This document shows, one piece after another, positions 1 through 9,421 of a DNA stretch of 64,000 nucleotides. Numbering within the stretch: position 1 is the stretch's first letter; each line of letters begins with the position of its first letter. Both the position numbers and the translations under genes were made by a program. Source of the stretch: Fredinandcohnia onubensis (lineage in GTDB: Bacteria > Bacillota > Bacilli > Bacillales > Bacillaceae_L); assembly GCF_002734285.1 (NCBI RefSeq), contig NZ_NSEA01000008.1, forward strand, positions 300,224-364,223, in the 5' to 3' direction. The notes below the pieces were generated by a model. It was not told where the DNA came from and did not search any database. It saw nothing but the letters and a program-made list of their open reading frames with translations.

Positions 1-2034
1 AAAACAGAAGCATATTTAGGACTAGCTGCCTTTACAATGGCACTAAGAAGAATGAAAAAAGACCAAGGTGGATATCGTGGGGATGCTGGTGTAACGGTAC
101 TAATGCGATACACATTACGACTGTTAACAATTCAACAGTTCCAAAGAGCAACTGCATTAATTTGTGCTTGTGAAACCCTACGAAAAAATCAACCTGAGTT
201 ATTTGGACATGTACCATTTCGGATTGGTTTATGGGTTGGAATCAAAAGTACACCAAATACTTTTGATGAAGCACTTGATGCGGTAAAACAAACAAAAGAA
301 TCATATAAGAAAAAGAGCGTAACTTTTAATAAAACAGGCACACCGGTGCAAGTATTAACATGTCCTTGGTGTGGGGCTTCTCTAGTTAATGATGAGAAAA
401 GTTTTAGTCATTCCTATTTCCCCGATCGTAGAAAACGAAGAGTACATATTTATTGTTCCCGCAAAGAATGCGAGTTTGGCAGAAGCCCAAATAGTGATGG
501 AATTCCTGTTCTTGTTACGGATGAAGAGATTTACAGATTACTTCCTGACCTATTAATCGGTACAGTTGACAAATTTGCCCGTATGCCTTGGGTCGGTGAA
601 ATACAAGGTTTATTCGGCAAAATTGCAGGTGAAGTCAAAGGTTGGGGCTTCATAGCTCCGGGAGCTGATGAAGATACTGTAAATAATATGAAAAAAGTTA
701 CGAATGGAATTGAATACAGTGACACGAGAAAATTATTACCACCTGAGCTTATTATTCAGGATGAGCTTCATCTCATATCTGGCCCACTAGGTACCATGGT
801 TGGTTTATACGAGACAGCTGTTGATACACTTTCCTCAAGAATAATAAACGGAAAATCAGTTGGTCCTAAAGTCGTAGCATCAACAGCGACAATTCGCCAA
901 GCAAAAGAACAGGTTAAAGGCTTGTTTGCAAGAGATATTTCGATATTCCCAAGTCCTGGACTTTCATCGAATGACTCATTCTTTGCAGTTGAACAACCAC
1001 TTGAATCGGTTCCTGGAAGAGTCTATGCTGGTATATTTGCACCGGGGAAAAGTATGAAGACAGCACTTGTAAGAATTTATTCTGCCCTACTTGCTTCAAC
1101 TGGAGCAATGGAAGAATTTTCGAAGGAAGATCTCGATCCATATCAAACAGTTGTTGGCTACTATAATAGCTTACGTGAACTGGGTGGAGCAGTCCGACTA
1201 GTAGAAGATGACGTTCGTGCGAGAATGGATGTTTTGGAAAAACGGCAAGAAGGTCAAAACTATAAATTTTTAAAGAGAAATTATGAAAATGATGTACCCG
1301 AACTAACAAGTAGAATTGACTCAAAGGACATCCCCAAAATTTTGGATGACTTAAATCAGCCATTTTATGGAAAGATGATAAACAAACCAGTTGATATTGT
1401 CCTTGCTAGTAACATGATTTCAGTTGGTGTTGACGTGGATCGACTAGGCTTAATGGTTGTAACAGGTCAACCAAAAACAACTGCTGAATATATACAATCA
1501 ACAAGCCGGGTTGGACGTAAATTTCCAGGGCTAGTTATTACTTTGTATAACTGGGCCCGTCCGCGGGATGTTTCTCACTATGAACAATTCCTTGCTTATC
1601 ACTCAGCCCTTTATCGGTATGTAGAAGCAATTAGTGTAACACCTTTTGCTTCACGGGCACGTGATCGTGGGTTAGCTGCAACATTTATTTCCATGGTTCG
1701 ATTAGAAATTGAAGAAATGGCAAAAAAACAAGATGCGGGTAATTTTGAGGAAGATAATAACTTTGTTCAATTAATAAAAAGTCGCGTATTGGAGCGGGTA
1801 GAAAAAATAGATAATTCTGATCGACGAAATGAAGTATTAAAAGATTTAGAAGGCTACTTTGAGGTATGGGAAACTGATATTAAAATTGGTTCACTCTATT
1901 ATAATGGTGGTGGAAAAAAAGCCAGAAACCTAATGTACAGTCTTGGAAATAAAAAATCTGGTTCGTTTGGAGTTCCTAATTCCATGCGTGATGTAGAAAC
2001 AACATTAGGAATTTATTTACGGAAGGAAGAGTAA
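1..2034 (+). CDS. drmA: DISARM helicase DrmA, 3' part (5' end outside window)
   Basis: The frame is open from base 1, so the gene begins upstream; an internal ATG at 37 is not the start. What is present is the C-terminal ~677 residues of an SF2-type helicase. A DExH-like box (IIQDELHLISGP) lies about a third of the way in, followed by a motif III-like STAT (VVASTATIRQ) and motif V/VI-like segments (ASNMISVGVDVDRLG, QSTSRVGRKFPG). A CPWCG/C..KEC zinc-binding-like insert sits near residue 120. Walker A must lie upstream. The segment and its position directly before drmB match DrmA, the core helicase of the DISARM anti-phage system. DrmB starts 3 nt after the TAA, so the two are co-transcribed. 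Identity is by recognition of the family, not by a search. Confidence 0.88.
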   Translation, partial: KTEAYLGLAAFTMALRRMKKDQGGYRGDAGVTVLMRYTLRLLTIQQFQRATALICACETLRKNQPELFGHVPFRIGLWVGIKSTPNTFDEALDAVKQTKESYKKKSVTFNKTGTPVQVLTCPWCGASLVNDEKSFSHSYFPDRRKRRVHIYCSRKECEFGRSPNSDGIPVLVTDEEIYRLLPDLLIGTVDKFARMPWVGEIQGLFGKIAGEVKGWGFIAPGADEDTVNNMKKVTNGIEYSDTRKLLPPELIIQDELHLISGPLGTMVGLYETAVDTLSSRIINGKSVGPKVVASTATIRQAKEQVKGLFARDISIFPSPGLSSNDSFFAVEQPLESVPGRVYAGIFAPGKSMKTALVRIYSALLASTGAMEEFSKEDLDPYQTVVGYYNSLRELGGAVRLVEDDVRARMDVLEKRQEGQNYKFLKRNYENDVPELTSRIDSKDIPKILDDLNQPFYGKMINKPVDIVLASNMISVGVDVDRLGLMVVTGQPKTTAEYIQSTSRVGRKFPGLVITLYNWARPRDVSHYEQFLAYHSALYRYVEAISVTPFASRARDRGLAATFISMVRLEIEEMAKKQDAGNFEEDNNFVQLIKSRVLERVEKIDNSDRRNEVLKDLEGYFEVWETDIKIGSLYYNGGGKKARNLMYSLGNKKSGSFGVPNSMRDVETTLGIYLRKEE

Positions 2035-2037
2035 GCA

Positions 2038-3840
2038 ATGTCTAATAAAATAGGAGAAATTAGACCTAGTCAATTTATTTCAACGTTTGGACCTGGTTCA
2101 GTTTTAGAGTTGCCGGACTACTCCATTATTATTGCAGGGCTTGATGAATGGGAAACACAACATTGCATACCTATCCAAGAGCCAAGACTTATACGAAAAC
2201 TAGGACTTAGAAAAATCCTTTCTCTCCCCTTTCCAAAGAGAGAAGGTGGATTTGGAGATCAACTTCCGACAATTCCAGCCTTTCGTTTTCCCGTTTTTCA
2301 TGTCTGCCCAGAATGTCGCAAACTCGCGCCATATAATTATTTTTCAGTAGAAAATGATGGGGTATATTGTTTTAATAATAAAGGAAAAAATGAGGAACCA
2401 TGCAGGAAAGTGAAGACCTTTCCTGTCCGTTTCGTAACTGCTTGTGAAAACGGGCATTTAAATGATTTTCCTTGGAATTACTATGTTCATAACGGTACGA
2501 ATCAAGACTGTAAGGGAGATTTATATTTAGAGGACACCGCACGTACTGGTGCTATCTCAGATTTAGAAGTTCAATGTATGTCATGTAAAAGTACTAGGTC
2601 ATTACAAGATGCATTTCAAAAAGAAGACAGTAAAAACCCATTAGGAAAATGTTTTGGTAGTAGTCCGTGGTTAGGAAAACATGCCCAAGAGTCTTGTGAC
2701 CAATCGCCAAGGGTTTTATTGAGAGGAGCATCAAACCTCTATTTTTCAGTAATTGAAAGTGCACTTGCTATTCCACCCTACACAAATCCGTTGCATTCAA
2801 TTGTGGCCTCGATCTCAGATCGACTCGAAAAAATGGATTCACTTGAAATGCTACAAATGGGTATGGATATGGGCTTCTTGCCCGAATTAGAAGGGCAAGA
2901 CCCAGTAAAGGTTTGGGAAGTTCTTCAACTTCAACAAAACTTAGGAACAGGTGAAAGCCAAGATCTCCTTCGACCAGAATGGGAAGCAATCATCCAAGGA
3001 AATCAAAATAGTGAGGAACACCATTTTGAAACAGAACGACAGGGAGTACCAAATGATTTCTACTCTTTAATTTCACATTTGATTATGGTTCGAAGGCTTA
3101 AGGAGGTTCGAGTACTTCGCTCGTTCACTAGAATAAGCCCTCCACCTGATACAACTGCACTTCTTTCAGGTGAAGGGGATGAAAATGAGATTATTTCATA
3201 TGAAGCCCCCTTAAGCAAACAACAACTTAATTGGCGTCCTGGTGTAGAAACACACGGTGAAGGCATTTTCATTGGCCTTAATGAAAACGCACTTCAGCAA
3301 TGGGAAGATGAAGTGGAAAGCTATGAAGACGAAATGAATAAAAACTACCAAAAATATTGTGATGATCGAAATATTCCAGAAGATGAGCGAGCAGCATTTC
3401 CAGGAGCTCGTTACATATTATTACATACTCTATCTCACTCTTTAATGCGACAATTATGTTTAAACTCTGGATATTCTTCATCAGCCCTAAGAGAACGGAT
3501 TTATTCAAGACGTGGAAACAACCCAGATGATTGTATGGCTGGAATTTTGATATATACAGCAACTCCAGATTCAGAAGGAAGCTTAGGTGGTCTTGTAGAA
3601 CTTGGTAAGACTGAAAATTTTCATAATGTACTATGGAAAGCACTTGATGAAGCAAGATTGTGTTCAAGCGACCCGCTTTGTGCTGAACATACACCAGAAA
3701 CAGTTGGAGACTTAAACGGAGCTGCTTGTCATTCATGTATGCTAGCATCAGAAACATCATGTGAACGTTCAAATCGCTTCTTAGATCGTTCACTACTGGT
3801 AAAAACAGTTTCGAACCAGAACATTCACTATTTTAAATAA
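2038..3840 (+). CDS. drmB: DISARM protein DrmB (DUF1998)
   Basis: This 600-aa protein begins with the GEIRPSQFISTFGPGSV-type N-terminus typical of DrmB. It then carries cysteine clusters (CPECRKL near residue 92, a second CxxC near 180) and ends with the DUF1998 signature: CHSCMLASETSCERSNRFLDRSLL, quoted here only as its key residues C, C, C, N and LDR. DrmB is the DUF1998 partner of the DrmA helicase; in known DISARM the DrmA-DrmB pair loads on incoming DNA and needs free 5' ends. It starts at ATG 2038, 3 nt after drmA. DISARM normally continues into drmC (a phospholipase-D protein), but here a strong hairpin terminator follows directly and the next genes are convergent, so the canonical downstream partner is missing at this position. 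Confidence 0.9.
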   Translation: MSNKIGEIRPSQFISTFGPGSVLELPDYSIIIAGLDEWETQHCIPIQEPRLIRKLGLRKILSLPFPKREGGFGDQLPTIPAFRFPVFHVCPECRKLAPYNYFSVENDGVYCFNNKGKNEEPCRKVKTFPVRFVTACENGHLNDFPWNYYVHNGTNQDCKGDLYLEDTARTGAISDLEVQCMSCKSTRSLQDAFQKEDSKNPLGKCFGSSPWLGKHAQESCDQSPRVLLRGASNLYFSVIESALAIPPYTNPLHSIVASISDRLEKMDSLEMLQMGMDMGFLPELEGQDPVKVWEVLQLQQNLGTGESQDLLRPEWEAIIQGNQNSEEHHFETERQGVPNDFYSLISHLIMVRRLKEVRVLRSFTRISPPPDTTALLSGEGDENEIISYEAPLSKQQLNWRPGVETHGEGIFIGLNENALQQWEDEVESYEDEMNKNYQKYCDDRNIPEDERAAFPGARYILLHTLSHSLMRQLCLNSGYSSSALRERIYSRRGNNPDDCMAGILIYTATPDSEGSLGGLVELGKTENFHNVLWKALDEARLCSSDPLCAEHTPETVGDLNGAACHSCMLASETSCERSNRFLDRSLLVKTVSNQNIHYFK

Positions 3841-3845
3841 AATGA

Positions 3846-3873
3846 AGCCCGAAATCACTTATGATTTCGGGCT
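3846..3873. terminator. Bidirectional intrinsic terminator between convergent genes
   Basis: A perfect 12-bp stem (AGCCCGAAATCA paired with its complement) with a CTTA loop starts 6 nt after the drmB stop. The minus-strand side is followed by a T-rich run (TTCATTTTATTT). It can end both drmB and the facing minus-strand operon. Confidence 0.85.
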
Positions 3874-3889
3874 AAAATATAAAAATTTC

Positions 3890-4168
3890 TTATGGTGCAT
3901 ATTCTTTTATTTGAGGTTTTCCTAGTTTCTCCAATTGAAAAAGCAATTCATAGTTAAAATCATCAACAATATTGTTTTTATTGTAAATAACAATAATATC
4001 AATTTCATCTATCTTTTCAATAATTTCTAATAATCCATCACTTTGTCCAGGGATGTCAATGATACCACCTAATAAATTCCATCCAGATTCTTCAATAAAT
4101 AATTTCAATTTATTTACTAAATCGTAGATCTCCTCATCACCTTGACCATAAATAACAGCTTGTTTCAA
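3890..4168 (-). CDS. Small protein resembling a serine-recombinase N-terminal domain without catalytic Ser
   Basis: The most likely start is TTG at 4168, preceded by GAGGGTG at good spacing, giving MKQAVIYGQGDEEIYDLV and about 92 residues. A longer ATG start at 4204 lacks a clear ribosome site. The pattern (hydrophobic AVIY strand, helix, GWNLLGGIID strand, LLEIIEKIDEIDIIVIYN strand) follows the Rossmann-like resolvase domain. However, the Ser of the family's ARxS motif is replaced by Gly/Gln, the arginines are absent and there is no DNA-binding tail. It therefore should not cut DNA if the resemblance is real; a regulatory or structural role is inference. It is the last gene of the minus-strand block facing drmB, 50 nt after the 462-aa gene. 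Confidence 0.6.
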   Translation of the reverse strand: MKQAVIYGQGDEEIYDLVNKLKLFIEESGWNLLGGIIDIPGQSDGLLEIIEKIDEIDIIVIYNKNNIVDDFNYELLFQLEKLGKPQIKEYAP

Positions 4169-4219
4169 GGTGTTTTCACCCTCTATCATCATTTTCATTT
4201 GCATGTAAAAACCTTCGAA

Positions 4220-5608
4220 TTATTTTGTATTTAATTTTAAGTCATAAATTTTGAAGTTATAGTTAAAGGAAATTTTATCTTGTTCTTTTAACTGCATGAC
4301 AACCCTTTCTTCCTTAATGATATTCACTTTAATCAAGTTGTCCATTAGAACATCAAATAGATTTTCCAATGTTGATTTTACAAATAATCGTCTCACACCA
4401 TAACGTTGCTCAAAATCCTTACGTTCTTCTACATTATCATACATATTAATGAAAAAGATTCGGACAATGTCCCTCACCGTAAATCCTTTTGTTAAACTTT
4501 TATTAAAAATTATTCTTATTAAGTTTAGATAGTCTTTTTTATTCTTATATCCATCTGATAAAGCACTTGCCAGTTTATCAAGAATATCTTCATTAATAAG
4601 TAATACAGATTTACCATCCGTTATGTCAGAACTATTTAAATAGGTAATTCGATTACTTGATTTTGGTTTCTGATGCAAAAAATTTATGAGTCTATCTTCA
4701 AGCTCGACTTCATTTTTACTCTCAACCGTATTTCTTTCTTCCAAGAAAAGGTTATTCATATCATTACTATATTCTTGGCTAATAATTATCAACGATCTAA
4801 TCAAGTCAATTTCCTTATAAAACTTGACTTCATCATGAATGAGTTCTCCATCAAACCACAAGTTTTTTATCGAATGAATATATTTATTCACTTGTTGATT
4901 TATATAGAATTGAATCGTTTTAAGATGATTGCTCAGTGTTAAACGGTCAATATCCATTTCTGTTGAAAAACAATTCCCAACAATTATTGGTGCATAGTCT
5001 AGCTTTTCTTCCCATTTTTTTACGAATTTTTTATAAATATCACTCTTAGAACTCATCTTTTTTTCATAAAGTTGAGAAATAACGTTGATTTCCCCCGCCC
5101 AAAAATGATCAAGCACATGCTCTTCAATTTGTTTGGTAGTTCCTCGTAGGAAGGAAGCCTTACTTTCATATCCTTTTATAGCTAGTAAAATATATTTCAT
5201 GAGTTGGTGTAGATCTTTATGCGGTTTTAATGCCTCATGAATCGCTTTTTCTAAAGCTAAAAAATCAACATTCTCTATAGACATAAGCTTCCAAGAAAGT
5301 GTCTTTTCAATGGTAAACTCCATTTCGATAGAAAGTTGAAGAAAAGGTGTAAGATCCCATTGGTAACCTGTCAGTTTTAGGTAATAGTCTGACTTTGCAA
5401 TACCCATTGATAGAACTTCATGTCCTTCTTTATTATAAATAATATGACTATAAGGACTCCCTAATTGTTCATTTACCTCATCATAAAGGTTTAAATCAGA
5501 AAAAACTCTTTCCAACTGCTCTATCCTCTGACAAATAGTTGGATTAGGATCAATCATTTTCTTTACTTTCGAACTTTGAAAGTTAACACTTGTTGGAACT
5601 GTCATCAT
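4220..5608 (-). CDS. Hypothetical protein, 462 aa, in defence island
   Basis: I do not recognise this protein. It starts at ATG 5608 behind AAAGGTG. The sequence is soluble and mixed alpha/beta, with no signal peptide, membrane span, Walker motif or obvious nuclease motif. The second half is helix-rich, with Lys/Asp/Asn-rich segments, and the last ~40 residues contain a beta-rich stretch (ISFNYNFKIYDLKL). It lies between the multi-winged-helix gene upstream (about 250 nt gap) and the recombinase-like gene downstream, same strand, and is probably co-transcribed with the latter. Base composition resembles that of its defence neighbours. Confidence 0.7.
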   Translation of the reverse strand: MMTVPTSVNFQSSKVKKMIDPNPTICQRIEQLERVFSDLNLYDEVNEQLGSPYSHIIYNKEGHEVLSMGIAKSDYYLKLTGYQWDLTPFLQLSIEMEFTIEKTLSWKLMSIENVDFLALEKAIHEALKPHKDLHQLMKYILLAIKGYESKASFLRGTTKQIEEHVLDHFWAGEINVISQLYEKKMSSKSDIYKKFVKKWEEKLDYAPIIVGNCFSTEMDIDRLTLSNHLKTIQFYINQQVNKYIHSIKNLWFDGELIHDEVKFYKEIDLIRSLIIISQEYSNDMNNLFLEERNTVESKNEVELEDRLINFLHQKPKSSNRITYLNSSDITDGKSVLLINEDILDKLASALSDGYKNKKDYLNLIRIIFNKSLTKGFTVRDIVRIFFINMYDNVEERKDFEQRYGVRRLFVKSTLENLFDVLMDNLIKVNIIKEERVVMQLKEQDKISFNYNFKIYDLKLNTK

Positions 5609-5859
5609 GTATCACCTTTAACCAGTAGAATTTTTTCTAGACCTCAGTTAATTTAATTAACGTTTCATGTCCTCCATAAGTGCAAACGTTTGATGTTTAT
5701 GCTATGAAAATTCAATAGAAGTATTTGTTACAACTTGATGCAACTCACATTCACATTTAATCTGTTTAGCACACAAAACCTCTAGATAGGTTTTCATAAT
5801 AACTTTATATCTCTTTACATCTTTAATCAAACTTTTTGAATTGGAGGGTAATTCTTGAG

Positions 5860-7890
5860 TCAATTTACACTCTTCCTCTCACGATCATTAACGAAATCTT
5901 TAACTTTGTTAAAAAAATTTAGGCTTGGTTCGATCGAAGTATATAATTCCTCAATTGCTACTATGTCCCCTTTATTAAAATTCTCCAAAACACATTCAGA
6001 AATTATATCGCTCAATTTTTTTTCTTCTTGTGTAATCTCTATCAATGTATTCTCTATTTGCTGAATAAGAGATTCCGTATCGAGGAGCTGAATTTCTAAT
6101 ATTTCGTCACTTTGGAATTCGATTATTTCTTGTCCTTTTTCTTCTTGAGGTTGGACATCGTCTGTTGACTCTGTTATCAATTCTTCATTATCTACTTGTT
6201 TCATCCAATCATCTTTTCCTGTTTCAGCGGGTTCTTCCATTTCTAGATTTTCTTCATTTATATAATATCTAGATAGTTTACTTATATTTAATCTCCAGTA
6301 TCCTTTTTTATCTTCAACTTGCTTAAAGCATTCATTTCTACTCAGGAGGTTTGTCACAGTATTTTTAGTCGTGGACCGTTTTTCAGAAATTTTATCCTGT
6401 AATAGGGACCAATGCATTCCAGAAGGATGTGTCGCCAAGGTTTCACACATTAAACTAAAAATAGATTTATTAACTGATTTGCTTTCTTCAATTAATCGAC
6501 CAATATCTAAATATCTTTGCTGCTCAGTGGCATACCGTTCATCAAAACCTACTTTATGGACTCGTATTAAAAACATGATGTCTTTATCTACTTTGAATCC
6601 CAATTTGTGTCCAGGTTCGATCAAGGAATCGGCAAAAAAATCCATGACACCATCACCAAAGAAATAATACTTACCATTTCTAATCTCCCAATTCCATTCA
6701 TAGCGGTATTCTTCATGTTCAATCATTATTTTGCCGTGAGTATTTTGCCGGAATAAAATTGATTGTTCGATCAAAGTCTTAGGGATTATAAAATACCCTT
6801 TAACTCGGTCAAAATAGGAAACGGTATGATAGGCATAGAACATATCCTCAGTTATCTTCTTTTCATTTCCCCATCTATTTAGTACTTGCTCACTCGAAGG
6901 GGTAACAGACTGATTTGCATATTCCATTAATTCGCTCACATTTTCTATTGTTGGAGTGGAATTTTTAACAGCATAGTAGACTGTTTCATCGTTTACTATT
7001 TTTAAATTGGCCGCTTCTTTTCTATAGAGCCATTTGTGTTTATCGATTTGTTTTATTTCAGGTACAACTTCTAATAAGTCTTTAGTAGCCTCACTATAAA
7101 TCGGGAAAGAAGGTTCATTTTGTGAAACCTTAAATACATGGTTAATTATTTCTGTTGTGGACACTTCCTTCTTACTTTCTTTTAGGAAGTTGATAATCTT
7201 ATAGCTGAGTCTGCCTACTTCTTCACTTATTTCTACTGGGACTTCAATCTCTTGCTGGTCAATATCATTTATGTCTTCCGATAATTTAATCTCAATTCTA
7301 TTTCCAAGAGTGGAAAAACGTTCATCAAATTGGGGTAGAAAAATAACTTTCTCCTTGTCTAGTTTATTTGTTAAGACAACCCTTTCAATTACATACTCCT
7401 TTTCAGCATCTATAAGGTCACTCTTTAAGATATAATCATAGACCATATTATTAATAATCACCCATTCAGATAAAATCCAGTAAGGGGTATTTTCAATTTG
7501 AGAAAATCGGATATCGGTTAATAACATTTGTCTTAAGACATCGTCAGCCTCATATACTTTTAATCTATATTTCATGTCGGAAATTCTAAGTGGGCTTTTT
7601 CGCGGATTCATATATTCATAGATGTGATTAAGTCTTGCATCGATTTTATCCTTTATTCCCCATAGTCCATCTTCAACCTCATAGAAATAAGACTTAGGTG
7701 CATTCAATGCCAAGTCAACAATTTCTTGTATGTCATTAGATGAAGAATTAAGATTCATCCAATTCTTTTTTACATATAACACTATTTCATGATATGGCAG
7801 TATATTTTCTGGATTTTGTAATAATGCTCGTTTTATCAAACTGATATTACTATAACAAATACCTGGTATTTTCTTATTAATTAATTTCAT
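5860..7890 (-). CDS. Multi-winged-helix (HARE-HTH-like) protein, defence island
   Basis: ATG 7890 follows GGTGGTGGG; TTG 7896 is an alternative. The ~676-residue protein shows at least four repeats of one winged-helix pattern. They begin near residues 10 (ending YFYEVEDGLWGIK), 85 (ending QIENTPYWILSEW), 230 (ending QIDKHKWLYRKEA) and 480 (ending QVEDKKGYWRLNISKL). The helix-helix-helix layout followed by aromatic 'wing' strands recalls HARE-HTH domains, which are found in restriction and chromatin proteins and in the RNA polymerase delta subunit. A strongly acidic linker follows near residue 550-600. No catalytic motif was seen. Likely role: DNA binding or recognition, perhaps of modified DNA, for the neighbouring effectors; this is inference. 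Confidence 0.65.
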   Translation of the reverse strand: MKLINKKIPGICYSNISLIKRALLQNPENILPYHEIVLYVKKNWMNLNSSSNDIQEIVDLALNAPKSYFYEVEDGLWGIKDKIDARLNHIYEYMNPRKSPLRISDMKYRLKVYEADDVLRQMLLTDIRFSQIENTPYWILSEWVIINNMVYDYILKSDLIDAEKEYVIERVVLTNKLDKEKVIFLPQFDERFSTLGNRIEIKLSEDINDIDQQEIEVPVEISEEVGRLSYKIINFLKESKKEVSTTEIINHVFKVSQNEPSFPIYSEATKDLLEVVPEIKQIDKHKWLYRKEAANLKIVNDETVYYAVKNSTPTIENVSELMEYANQSVTPSSEQVLNRWGNEKKITEDMFYAYHTVSYFDRVKGYFIIPKTLIEQSILFRQNTHGKIMIEHEEYRYEWNWEIRNGKYYFFGDGVMDFFADSLIEPGHKLGFKVDKDIMFLIRVHKVGFDERYATEQQRYLDIGRLIEESKSVNKSIFSLMCETLATHPSGMHWSLLQDKISEKRSTTKNTVTNLLSRNECFKQVEDKKGYWRLNISKLSRYYINEENLEMEEPAETGKDDWMKQVDNEELITESTDDVQPQEEKGQEIIEFQSDEILEIQLLDTESLIQQIENTLIEITQEEKKLSDIISECVLENFNKGDIVAIEELYTSIEPSLNFFNKVKDFVNDRERKSVN

Positions 7891-8243
7891 TAACAACCCA
7901 CCACCTTTATTATAAAGTTAAAACTCTTCCTTAAATCCATCTAAAGCTTGTGCCCATATTACCGATTTGTGACGATATGCCTATTACTTTTATTTTTCTT
8001 AATAGTCTTATTTTACCAAACTATTGATTGTGAATATATCTTAAATTGTTTTATATCTCGAAAAGATCACGGTATTTAGCAGCCTATACATTCATGGAAG
8101 TGAACCGTAACCTTTTATCCTTATGAATTACTTAACTAGAGTTCATTGAATCTAATAATATTATTAAAACATGCAATATTTCAAAGGATAAAATGTTCTT
8201 ATCTAGAAGTTAATTAATATATTTTATTTTGGGGGAATGTCAG
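7891..8243. other. Divergent intergenic region
   Basis: About 350 bp of very A+T-rich DNA separate two divergent genes and must hold promoters for both. I see no repeat, hairpin or reading frame I would defend. Confidence 0.5.
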
Positions 8244-8579
8244 ATGGCTAAAATATATACAAAAGAGCAAAATCAAGTTTTTGTGGACGTTATGAATGAT
8301 TACAGAGACCGAATAGATGGATTATCACCTAAAGAAACTCAACGTATAACCAAAGCTTTTGCAAAGGATTTAATAAATACAGTTCCAATACTGTCTGACC
8401 GTAGCCAAAATGGTATTGCAGAAAGACTCGTATATTTTGATAACCTTTTGGCGGCTGTTACATTTCCATTTCAATATTATTTAAAAAGTAGTCATCATTA
8501 CTTTGGAAAGCTGCAAAGAAAAAACGGCGGAACAGAACCAAATAAATGGAAAACACAACATGAAGGTAGAAGAGAATAA
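8244..8579 (+). CDS. Small hypothetical protein
   Basis: ATG 8244 has an excellent GGGGGAA ribosome site 6 nt upstream; the TTG at 8229 would overlap that site and is unlikely. The product is ~111 aa, charged and soluble (MAKIYTKEQNQVFVDVMNDY), without recognised motifs. It is the only plus-strand gene between the minus-strand defence blocks and has its own strong terminator, so it is an independent transcription unit. Confidence 0.6.
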   Translation: MAKIYTKEQNQVFVDVMNDYRDRIDGLSPKETQRITKAFAKDLINTVPILSDRSQNGIAERLVYFDNLLAAVTFPFQYYLKSSHHYFGKLQRKNGGTEPNKWKTQHEGRRE

Positions 8580-8638
8580 AATCTCTTTTGGAAAAATGTA
8601 TATAGTCCAATTTATTACCCTCCAATTCCTGAAAATTA

Positions 8639-8688
8639 AAAACAGCTACAAACATTTTCATTCAATGTTTATAGCTGTTTTATCTTTT
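8639..8688 (+). terminator. Intrinsic terminator
   Basis: A 16-bp near-perfect stem (AAAACAGCTA.AAACAT with its complement) has a short loop and is followed by TTTTATCTTTT. It lies 60 nt after the stop of the small plus-strand gene. Confidence 0.85.
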
Positions 8689-8832
8689 AGTATACTAACT
8701 CAATTCACCTAGAGATACCGGTGGTCGGGGTATATCACACATTTAAAAAAATGGTGACTATATTTCATTCATATTTCTTCAAATGTAATTAATACTAAAA
8801 TATTGTTTTGCAAGAATTTGTGTGATTATTTT

Positions 8833-9090
8833 CTATTCATCTAAATTGATCTTCCATCGATCTACTCCATTGATTTGGTAATATATATGCCAAGCCACAT
8901 CGTTCGGCAAAATTTGTAATTGATTAACAAATGTTTTCGCTTTTTCAATGTTTCCATTATAAGGTTCTGTTAGAAAATATTTGATATCTTTTACATGAGA
9001 CTCTCTAAATACATTGTCTTTAAAAAATTCCTCAGCCATATCGCAACCTTTATTAAACTGTTCTAATGTGATTTTTTTTAATTCCAGCAT
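8833..9090 (-). CDS. Small hypothetical protein, 85 aa
   Basis: ATG 9090 is preceded by GGAGGAATAATAAC, a strong ribosome site. The acidic, soluble product (MLELKKITLEQFNKGCDMAE) has no motif I recognise. It stands between two defence blocks on the same strand, and could be an accessory or immunity-type protein, but nothing in the sequence says so. Confidence 0.6.
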   Translation of the reverse strand: MLELKKITLEQFNKGCDMAEEFFKDNVFRESHVKDIKYFLTEPYNGNIEKAKTFVNQLQILPNDVAWHIYYQINGVDRWKINLDE

Positions 9091-9421
9091 GTTATTATTC
9101 CTCCACTATTTTTATAGTTCACTAAAGAATAGCCAGGAACGTGTACTATGTAATATACGGTGGCAAATTACAAACCAATGGCTAGTCTCCTACTTTTGAT
9201 CTCCACATTACTATTCCGCAATCCTTTTCAGTTGTACAGCATGGTAATGAAAGTATTATTAAAATTAAGAGTTTTAACACTTATCAATTGCCGACCATTA
9301 GAAATTCTGTATCTTGCGTAATGGTTTCTACTGTTTTGGCATAGAACTTTTTCTATTCCTATTATTGATAACTCCTTTTTTACTATGTTGCATTCAATCT
9401 TCGCGTCATTATAGTTTTTAC
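9091..9421. other. Intergenic region without recognised content
   Basis: 330 bp lie between the 85-aa gene and the helicase stop. They contain short frames only and no convincing hairpin or repeat. Confidence 0.4.

Noticed and set aside
914..1363. 149-aa minus-strand frame inside drmA
   Set aside because: It is antisense to a well-supported coding region with no ribosome site; a shadow frame.
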